Shown here one piece after another: positions 56,369-62,841 of a DNA stretch of 64,000 nucleotides (position 1 is the first letter of the stretch; each line of letters begins with the position of its first letter). The notes below the pieces were generated by a model. The model had not been told where the DNA came from. It saw only the letters and a program-made list of their open reading frames with translations, and ran no database searches. This DNA comes from Saprospiraceae bacterium (GTDB taxonomy: Bacteria; Bacteroidota; Bacteroidia; Chitinophagales; Saprospiraceae). The stretch is taken from the NCBI GenBank assembly GCA_028280415.1, contig JANQLV010000076.1:52083-116082 (forward strand). Reading direction: 5' to 3'. The translations under genes and the position numbers were made by a program.

Positions 56369-56758
56369 ATGAAAAAAATTGCCCCAAAGCTAACTGGCAG
56401 GTATGCCTTAATGGAAAGAGGTAATATCTCTAAAAAGAAAAAATCAGACAAGGGAATACCAGACCCGGAACTACTAGCCGTAGTTACATTCGGGATGAGC
56501 ATTGCTCAGTGTTCAGAATTGAATACTGAGAAACCTATCTCACTCGCTCAGGAAATAAAAACTCAATTTGACGGAAACGGCAAGAATGACCTAAGAATTT
56601 ATGCACAGAATGATGGTGCCACATTCTTGAATGCTAAGGTCTTGGAAAGAGCCGGTCCAGTGTTTTATTTCTCGGGAGCAACTTCGAATACCAACTTTAA
56701 ATCTTCAGCTACTAATTCAAATGGGATTATGAAAAATAATACCTGTTATTACTTATAG
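56369..56758 (+). CDS. Uncharacterised small protein
   Basis: 129 residues from an ATG. The N-terminus is basic (MKKIAPKLTGRYALMERGNISKKKKSDKG), followed by PDPELLAVVTFGMSIAQ, a mildly hydrophobic stretch that is too short and polar to be a clear signal peptide. The rest is Asn/Ser/Ala-rich (ATSNTNFKSSATNSNG) and ends CYYL. No family is recognised. It opens a cluster of unusual genes on the same strand, and a weak hairpin follows it (ACCGGT arms at 56813/56826). It may be a real small protein or spurious. Confidence 0.45.
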   Translation: MKKIAPKLTGRYALMERGNISKKKKSDKGIPDPELLAVVTFGMSIAQCSELNTEKPISLAQEIKTQFDGNGKNDLRIYAQNDGATFLNAKVLERAGPVFYFSGATSNTNFKSSATNSNGIMKNNTCYYL

Positions 56759-56812
56759 TAAAACGGAGAAGTAGCTATTCAAAATAATACCTGTGGTGTT
56801 ATTGGCTTTAGG

Positions 56813-57027
56813 ACCGGTGTTAATAACCGGTTTTCAAAGGGATGTTTTTTACAAAATCGTGCAAAACGATAAGAACGCCTATCAAGAATTAATTTCAAAA
56901 TGTAAAACACCCCGCTAAGAACTATCTATTCATTGGATTAAATAGATGGATTCCTAAGCGGATTTTCTTTAACAGTGTTCGGTAAGTTAAAGTGTTAATG
57001 TCAGCACGGGGAAAGTGATTTTTCCCG
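56813..57027 (+). other. Non-coding stretch with three hairpins
   Basis: Three inverted repeats in 215 bases. The first is ACCGGT at 56813-56818 and 56826-56831, with TTTTC after it. The second has CCGCT at 56912-56916 with AGCGG at 56957-56961, an inner ATCTATT/AATAGAT, and ATTTTCTTT after it. The third pairs CGGGGAAA (57007-57014) with TTTTCCCG (57020-57027). The first two look terminator-like; the third lies 40 bases before the small gene at 57067. There is no protein gene in 56759-57066. Confidence 0.5.
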
Positions 57028-57066
57028 CAACACTTCAACATGAGGACACCCTAATCATCTTTTATC

Positions 57067-57213
57067 ATGAAAAACTCAAAAATTCAATTGATAACCGAGG
57101 ATGGACAGCCTTTCGAAATTCCCGAAGGTGGCTCACTCGGTTTGCTTGTACTGGGCTATGTTGGCCTGATGCTTTGGCGCGAAAAACGAAGAGAACTGAG
57201 AAAGGAGCCTTAA
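57067..57213 (+). CDS. 48-residue membrane protein with PEP/PID-CTERM-like tail
   Basis: A complete 49-codon frame (ATG 57067, TAA 57211). Residues 1-18 are polar (MKNSKIQLITEDGQPFEI). From residue 19 the pattern is P-E-G-G-S-L followed by a 15-17-residue hydrophobic stretch (GLLVLGYVGLMLW) and a basic cluster (REKRREL), ending RKEP. This is the layout of PEP-CTERM/PID-CTERM exosortase-type sorting tails (VPEPxxLxLLxLG...RRR). There is no N-terminal signal peptide, so it may instead be an ordinary small membrane protein. It lies 74 bases before the phosphodiesterase-sulfotransferase gene on the same strand, with no terminator between them. Confidence 0.55.
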   Translation: MKNSKIQLITEDGQPFEIPEGGSLGLLVLGYVGLMLWREKRRELRKEP

Positions 57214-57286
57214 GAACTGCCTGGCAGAATCCTCCATTTTCATACTTCAATTCTAAAAATCTATTTAGCAGCAATAATTATTAAAA

Positions 57287-59863
57287 ATGAAAAAGAAAAA
57301 AGTTCTCCTTATTGGCTGGGACGGGGCTGATTGGAAATACCTCATGCCTCTCATTGACAAAGGCTTGATGCCGAATCTAAAAAAACTAATCGAAGGTGGT
57401 AGTATGGGCAAACTGGCTACGCTCGATCCACCACTTTCACCGACGCTCTGGACTTCCATTGCCACGGGCAAACGCCCTTACAAACACGGTATCCATGGAT
57501 TTACAGAACCTGACCCGAGCGGCGAAGCCATTCGGCCAATGTATATCACCAATCGCAAATGCAAAGCGATTTGGAACATTCTGACTCAACATCAGGTGAA
57601 AACGCATGTAGTGGGCTGGTGGCCCTCTCATCCTGCCGAACCGATCAACGGTACTATGGTATCGAACCTGTATCAACGGGCTTCCGGTGGATTAAATGAT
57701 CCCTGGCCAATGCTCAAAGGCACGGTACATCCGGAGGAAAAAAGTGATCTTTTTGCAAAACTCCGGGTACATCCCCAGGAGCTAACGGGGAATCATTTGG
57801 AACCCTTCGTAGAGAAAATGGAACAAGTTGATCAATCTCAGGATAATCGTTTGATGAGTATTGCAAAAATCATTGCGGATTGCTCTTCGATCCATTCTGC
57901 AGCGACTTATATTATGGACAACGAGGAGTGGGACTTCATGGCCGTTTACTATGATGCAATTGACCATTTCTGTCATGGTTTTATGAAATATCATCCGCCG
58001 CGCCGCCCGCATATTTCGATGCGTGATTATGAACTCTATCAGGACGTCGTGAACAGCGGTTGCCGACTCCACGATATGATGCTCGGCAGAATGATGGAGA
58101 TGGTTGATGAAGACACAACAATTATTTTGATCAGTGACCACGGTTTTCACCCGGATCATAATCGCCCCAAAGCCATTCCGAAAGAACCAGCAGGGCCAGC
58201 TATTGAACACAGTCCCTATGGCATCATCGTAATGAATGGACCGGGTATCAAAAAAGATGATACCATTTTCGGCGCAAGCCTGCTTGACATCACGCCAACT
58301 TTACTTTCGATTTATAATTTAGCAATAGGGGAAGATATGGACGGAAAGGTCCTGATCAACGCTTTTGAAAAACAGCCAGAGATCGAAACCATCAAAAGCT
58401 GGGAAAACATCAATCCACCAGCCCGGCCGGATGGCAGTTCTGCTTCGGGAGAACATCCTAAAAACACCGTCATTAACGAAGAAGATTCGCGGGCAGAATT
58501 ACAGCAACTCATCGAACTTGGCTACATCGAAGACCCCGGCGAAAACGGCAAAGCTGCGGTCAAAAATACCGTAAATGAAAATAACTACAACCTCGCCCGA
58601 TCCTACATTGATGGTCAGCAGTGGTCAGAAGGGATTGAGATTTTGGAAAAACTCCACTCGGAAAATCCCAAAACACTGCGTTTTGCCGTCAGGCTGGCAC
58701 ATGCTTATCAAACAACGGGCAAATTGAAAGATGCTCGTCGCCTGGTAAATCACATTCGCGAAATTTTCAACAGGGAGAGTCCGCAACTGGATATTCTGGA
58801 AGCTACCTTGCTACTCAGTGAAGAACGCTACAAAAAGGCTTTGGAACTATTTAAAAAAGTGGAACGAGAGGCAGGCGAGCAAGAAAATTTGCATCTCCGA
58901 ATTGCCAGTGCCTACCTCCGTCTTAATCGCTTTGATGATGCGGAAGCAGCTGTTTTAAAAGAATTAAAAACCAATCCGGAAGAAGTAACGGCGCATTACA
59001 CCCTGGGCTCAATATATTTTCATCAACTCCGATATGAGGAAGCACTCAATTCATTTATGGATGCAGTGGGCTTACTGTATTATTATCCGGCAGCGCATTT
59101 TTACATTGGTGAATCACTTAATGCTTTGAAAAGATATGAAGAAGCCATCGAAGCTTATGACACTTGTCTCAAGCTCGTACCAGGCATGAATAGCGCCCGA
59201 CAGCGCATCATTGCGATTTATGAGAATCGGCTCGAACAAGCGGGCAAGGCACGGAAGTATAAAATCTCTTTCGAGGAAACGATCAAAGGCACGATCAATA
59301 TTGTTTCGGGGTTACCCCGCAGTGGTACCTCGATGATGATGCAGATGCTGGAAGCAGGTGGTTTAGAGATTTTTACGGACAAAAAGCGCGAAGCTGACGA
59401 GAGTAATCCAAAAGGCTACTACGAACACGAGGCAGTCAAATCGCTGAAACGAAACCACAGTTTTTTGGCGGAAGCCAATGGAAAGACCATAAAGGTCATC
59501 GCTCACCTGCTGCAAAATCTGCCGATGAATTACCGTTACCGGGTGGTATTTATGGAGCGAAATATTTTGGAGGTCGTTGCCTCACAGCAGAAGATGCTGG
59601 AGCGCGATGGCAAGCGGGTCAAAACCGATACACTACCACTCGATTTGGTAAAAAAATACGAAGCCACTTTAGAAAAGGTAAAAAAATGGGCGGAACAACA
59701 GCCGAATGTAGAGATTCACTACGTGAAATATCCAGAAGTGATGCAAGCTCCTTTTTTACAGGCCATGCTTATAAATGACTTTTTCGACGGCGCATTGGAA
59801 GTCGAGAAAATGGCGGAGCAAGTGGATACTTCGCTTTATAGAGAAAAAGCAGTTTTGCAATGA
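57287..59863 (+). CDS. Fusion of AlkP-type phosphodiesterase, TPR and sulfotransferase domains
   Basis: 858 residues, cytoplasmic by sequence. Residues 1-370 are a type I phosphodiesterase/nucleotide pyrophosphatase: metal site LIGWDGADW, nucleophile region SPTLWTSIATG, DAIDHFCHG, ISDHGFHPDH and IEHSPYG. Residues about 435-650 hold TPR repeats (FDDAEAAVLKELKTNPEEV; YEEALNSFMDAVGL). Residues about 665-858 are a sulfotransferase-type P-loop domain (VSGLPRSGTSMMMQML at about 672, later RVVFMERNILEVVASQQ), which binds PAPS or a related cofactor. The fusion suggests coupling of ester cleavage to sulfate transfer on a common substrate (inference). Confidence 0.88.
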   Translation: MKKKKVLLIGWDGADWKYLMPLIDKGLMPNLKKLIEGGSMGKLATLDPPLSPTLWTSIATGKRPYKHGIHGFTEPDPSGEAIRPMYITNRKCKAIWNILTQHQVKTHVVGWWPSHPAEPINGTMVSNLYQRASGGLNDPWPMLKGTVHPEEKSDLFAKLRVHPQELTGNHLEPFVEKMEQVDQSQDNRLMSIAKIIADCSSIHSAATYIMDNEEWDFMAVYYDAIDHFCHGFMKYHPPRRPHISMRDYELYQDVVNSGCRLHDMMLGRMMEMVDEDTTIILISDHGFHPDHNRPKAIPKEPAGPAIEHSPYGIIVMNGPGIKKDDTIFGASLLDITPTLLSIYNLAIGEDMDGKVLINAFEKQPEIETIKSWENINPPARPDGSSASGEHPKNTVINEEDSRAELQQLIELGYIEDPGENGKAAVKNTVNENNYNLARSYIDGQQWSEGIEILEKLHSENPKTLRFAVRLAHAYQTTGKLKDARRLVNHIREIFNRESPQLDILEATLLLSEERYKKALELFKKVEREAGEQENLHLRIASAYLRLNRFDDAEAAVLKELKTNPEEVTAHYTLGSIYFHQLRYEEALNSFMDAVGLLYYYPAAHFYIGESLNALKRYEEAIEAYDTCLKLVPGMNSARQRIIAIYENRLEQAGKARKYKISFEETIKGTINIVSGLPRSGTSMMMQMLEAGGLEIFTDKKREADESNPKGYYEHEAVKSLKRNHSFLAEANGKTIKVIAHLLQNLPMNYRYRVVFMERNILEVVASQQKMLERDGKRVKTDTLPLDLVKKYEATLEKVKKWAEQQPNVEIHYVKYPEVMQAPFLQAMLINDFFDGALEVEKMAEQVDTSLYREKAVLQ

Positions 59864-59869
59864 TAAATC

Positions 59870-59913
59870 CAGGGAGTGATGTATTTCGAAAATACCTCGC
59901 TTCCTGATTTTTA
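59870..59913 (+). terminator. Terminator of the phosphodiesterase-sulfotransferase gene
   Basis: A roughly 17-bp stem starting at CAGGGAGTGATGTATTT (59870) and closing at CTTCCTG (59906), with two G-T pairs and one mismatch, followed by ATTTTTAT. Confidence 0.8.
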
Positions 59914-59949
59914 TATCAAAAAAAGAAACTTATCTGTTAAGCAGTATTA

Positions 59950-59982
59950 ATGGCATTCCCTGAGGGGAAGAAGGATTTTTAA
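59950..59982 (+). promoter_or_regulatory. Conserved ten-codon mini-ORF/palindrome, copy 1
   Basis: ATG...TAA encodes MAFPEGKKDF, 95 bases before the surface-protein gene at 60077. It overlaps the palindrome TTCCC-TGAG-GGGAA and is followed by CCTGATTTTTTT. Copies 2 and 3 hold the same frame with conservative changes. Confidence 0.5.
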
Positions 59983-60076
59983 CCAGAACACATCCTGATT
60001 TTTTTGCATTCAATTTTTAATGTTCAATGATTGAATGCTGCTATTGTTTTTTCTCTATTAATCTAAAATTTATTTT

Positions 60077-61321
60077 ATGAAAAAGGAAATTTGTACTCAA
60101 AAAAGGATTGAGGATTACATCCAGCTTAAAAAAGGATTGGTAAACAAAAGCCCTTTGGCCAAGGCCTTAACAACCGGAGGGCTGGGTATCCTTCCCGTCC
60201 TAACGCTAAGCCTGGCAGCCACCAGCGAAGTTAAACCAACAAGCACTTACTTCCGAAACAATGCGCAATTTGCTTACTTTGGAACTTCTTATTCTGCTTA
60301 TAATGGATTGGGTTATTTTTACGATATGTTCAATGGTCAATCGGGTGCTGGGTATAATATTTATCTATATGCCTATGGAGCCCCACAATGTGGTGTCTAT
60401 GGCATTATTGCCGCAGTTGATATTAATATGGACGGGGTAACAGGTTTTGGAGTACATCCTTCTATTGCCAATGGAGGAGTTACCCGTAGCAGAAGTGCAA
60501 CGGGCTGGTTTGATGCTCCTGATGGTGGTCGGGGTGTTGACTTTGTTGTACAGGGGGCTTCGGCTAGTCCTCCTGGTGATGTTGTGAGACAAAGATATGT
60601 ATTTTATAAGTCCCCCAGCCGGATTGGCTGGATGCAGGTTAGCATTATACCCCTTTGTGATGGGTCCAATCAAATGAGATTTATTGTACATGATTATGCC
60701 TTTACAACGGCCAACAGCATTACGACACCCGCAGGTTCTCTGTCCAGTCAGGACTGCTGCGCTCCACTACCGGTTGAGTTGCTTCATTTTGATGCGCTGG
60801 CAGAACAAAAAAATATTGCGCTGCGCTGGCAAACCATCTCCGAAACCAATAATGCCGGCTTTGAAATCCAGCGTAGTAGCGATGGTCGAAATTTTCAAAG
60901 CCTGAGTTTTATCGAAGGCAAAGGCAACTCCTTTGAACAGCAGGAATACTCTTTTGAGGATAAGAATTTGCGCAAGGGACAAGTGTACTATTACCGCCTC
61001 AAACAAATAGATTTTGATGGTCAATTTGAATACAGCGAAGTCATCAGTGCTCAATTGAAAGGAAATAGTAATGCAGCATTGTTCTTGCCCAATCCGAGTG
61101 ATGACGGACGGACCCTACTTGATTACCAGGCAAGCTCAGAAGGCCGCTTAAATCTTAGCGTTTTCGATATGACCGGAAAGCAATTGCTTCAACAAAGCCA
61201 TGCAGTATCCGAAGGCAACAATCTTTTTGACCTTGATTTCAGCAGGCTGGGTACGGGAATGTTTTTTATAAAAATGGAGCAGGATACTGATACTATTTAT
61301 GAAAAATTGATCTTGAACTAA
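60077..61321 (+). CDS. Tandem T9SS surface protein, copy 1
   Basis: 414 residues. A long basic N-terminus (MKKEICTQKRIEDYIQLKKG...) of about 30 residues precedes a hydrophobic segment (GGLGILPVLTLSLAA), an unusual signal peptide. A central domain of unknown type (about 55-225) includes NNAQFAYFG, FYDMFNGQSG and FIVHDYAFTTANSI. CCAPLPVELLHFDA at about 228 starts a fibronectin-like domain (RWQTISETNNAGFEIQRSSDG), followed by a T9SS type A sorting domain from about 335 (LFLPNPSDDGR, GMFFIKME). The expected location is the cell surface. Two further copies follow directly. Confidence 0.82.
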   Translation: MKKEICTQKRIEDYIQLKKGLVNKSPLAKALTTGGLGILPVLTLSLAATSEVKPTSTYFRNNAQFAYFGTSYSAYNGLGYFYDMFNGQSGAGYNIYLYAYGAPQCGVYGIIAAVDINMDGVTGFGVHPSIANGGVTRSRSATGWFDAPDGGRGVDFVVQGASASPPGDVVRQRYVFYKSPSRIGWMQVSIIPLCDGSNQMRFIVHDYAFTTANSITTPAGSLSSQDCCAPLPVELLHFDALAEQKNIALRWQTISETNNAGFEIQRSSDGRNFQSLSFIEGKGNSFEQQEYSFEDKNLRKGQVYYYRLKQIDFDGQFEYSEVISAQLKGNSNAALFLPNPSDDGRTLLDYQASSEGRLNLSVFDMTGKQLLQQSHAVSEGNNLFDLDFSRLGTGMFFIKMEQDTDTIYEKLILN

Positions 61322-61339
61322 TACAATCAAGTAGTCTTA

Positions 61340-61372
61340 ATGACATTCCCTGAAGGGAGGAAGAACTACTAA
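61340..61372 (+). promoter_or_regulatory. Conserved ten-codon mini-ORF/palindrome, copy 2
   Basis: Encodes MTFPEGRKNY, 89 bases before the ATG at 61461. TCCCT-GA-AGGGA (61347-61358) lies inside. The flanks AGTAGT/ACTACT can also pair, and CCTGATTTTTT follows. Confidence 0.5.
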
Positions 61373-61460
61373 CCAGAGCATAACCTGATTTTTTCGCATT
61401 TAATTTTTTTAATATTCAGCGCTTGAATTAAGCTATCCTTTTCTACTAAAAACTTATTTT

Positions 61461-62702
61461 ATGAAAAAAGAGATTTGTACTCAAAAAAGAATTGAAAATT
61501 ACATCCTGCTTAAAAAAGGATTCGTAATCAAAAATACTTTAGGAAAGGCTTTGAAATCCGGAGGGCTGGGTATCCTTCCTGTCCTTAGCTTGAGCCTGGC
61601 AACAAGCAATGAGGTTAAAGCAACAAGCACTTACTTTCGAAACAATGCGCAATTTGCTTCCTTTGGAGCTTCTTATTATGGTAGTCGTACGGATTATTTT
61701 TACGATATGTTCAATGGCCAATCGGGGGGTGGGTATAATATTTATCTATATCTCTATGGATCCGCACAATGTAACCTCTATGGCCGTATTGCCGCACTGG
61801 ATAATAATCTAGACGGGGTAACAGGTTTTGGAGTATATCCTTCTATTGCTGTTGGAGGAGTTACCCGTAGCAGAAGTGCAACGGGCTGGTTCGATGCTCC
61901 TGATGGTGGTCAGGGTAATAGCGTCCTTTTGCGGGGATCTTATGCTAATCCTCCGGGGGATGTTATCAGACAAAGATATATATTTTATAAATCGCCCCTT
62001 CGTATTGGCTGGATGCAGGTTAGCAATATACCCCTTTGTGATGGGTCCAATCAGATGAGATTTATTGTGCATGATTATGCCTTTACAACGGCGAACAGTA
62101 TTACAACGCCTGCAGGCCCTCCGGCCAGTCTGGATTGCTGCGCTCCACTGCCGGTTGAGTTGCTTCATTTTAATGCGCTGGCAGAACAAAAAAATATTGC
62201 TTTGCGCTGGCAAACCGCCTCCGAAACCAATAATGCCGGCTTCGAAATACAGCGCAGTACCAACGGTCGAAATTTCCAAAGCCTAAGCTTTGTCGAAGGC
62301 AAAGGCAGCTCCTTTGAACAGCAAGAATACTTTTTTGAGGATAAGAATTTGCGCAAGGGACAAGTATACTATTACCGCCTCAAACAAATAGACTTTGATG
62401 GTCAATTTGAATACAGCGAAGTCATCAGCGCTCAATTGAAAGGAAATAGTAATACTGCGCTGTTCTTGCCCAATCCGAGTGATGATGGGCGGACCATACT
62501 TGACTACCAGGCAAGCTCAGAAGGCCGCTTAAATCTTAGCGTTTTCGATATGACCGGAAAACAATTGCTTCAACAAAGCCATGCAGTATCCGAAGGCAAC
62601 AATCTTTTTAACCTTGATTTCAGCAGGCTGGGTACGGGAATGTTTTTTATAAAAATGGAACAGGACGCTAATGCTATTTATGAAAAATTGATCTTGAACT
62701 AA
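61461..62702 (+). CDS. Tandem T9SS surface protein, copy 2
   Basis: 413 residues, same domain order as copy 1: long basic N-terminus, hydrophobic segment, central domain, CCAPLPVELL linker, fibronectin-like domain and T9SS type A tail. The C-terminal half is almost identical to copies 1 and 3. Differences concentrate in the central domain: after NNAQF (SFGASYYGSRTDYFY), around GSAQCNLYGRIAALD, and in GGQGNSVLLRGSYANPPGD. The upstream 140 bases are nearly the same as those of copy 3, so copies 2 and 3 look like the more recent pair. Confidence 0.82.
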   Translation: MKKEICTQKRIENYILLKKGFVIKNTLGKALKSGGLGILPVLSLSLATSNEVKATSTYFRNNAQFASFGASYYGSRTDYFYDMFNGQSGGGYNIYLYLYGSAQCNLYGRIAALDNNLDGVTGFGVYPSIAVGGVTRSRSATGWFDAPDGGQGNSVLLRGSYANPPGDVIRQRYIFYKSPLRIGWMQVSNIPLCDGSNQMRFIVHDYAFTTANSITTPAGPPASLDCCAPLPVELLHFNALAEQKNIALRWQTASETNNAGFEIQRSTNGRNFQSLSFVEGKGSSFEQQEYFFEDKNLRKGQVYYYRLKQIDFDGQFEYSEVISAQLKGNSNTALFLPNPSDDGRTILDYQASSEGRLNLSVFDMTGKQLLQQSHAVSEGNNLFNLDFSRLGTGMFFIKMEQDANAIYEKLILN

Positions 62703-62720
62703 TACAATCAAGCAGTCTTA

Positions 62721-62753
62721 ATGGCATTCCCTGAAGGGAGGAAGAACTACTAA
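62721..62753 (+). promoter_or_regulatory. Conserved ten-codon mini-ORF/palindrome, copy 3
   Basis: Encodes MAFPEGRKNY, 89 bases before the ATG at 62842, with TCCCT-GA-AGGGA at 62728-62739 and CCTGATTTTTT downstream. Confidence 0.5.
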
Positions 62754-62841
62754 CCAGAGCATAACCTGATTTTTTCGCATTTAATTTTTTTAATATTCGG
62801 CGCTTGAATTAAGCTATCCTTTTCTACTAAAAACTTATTTT

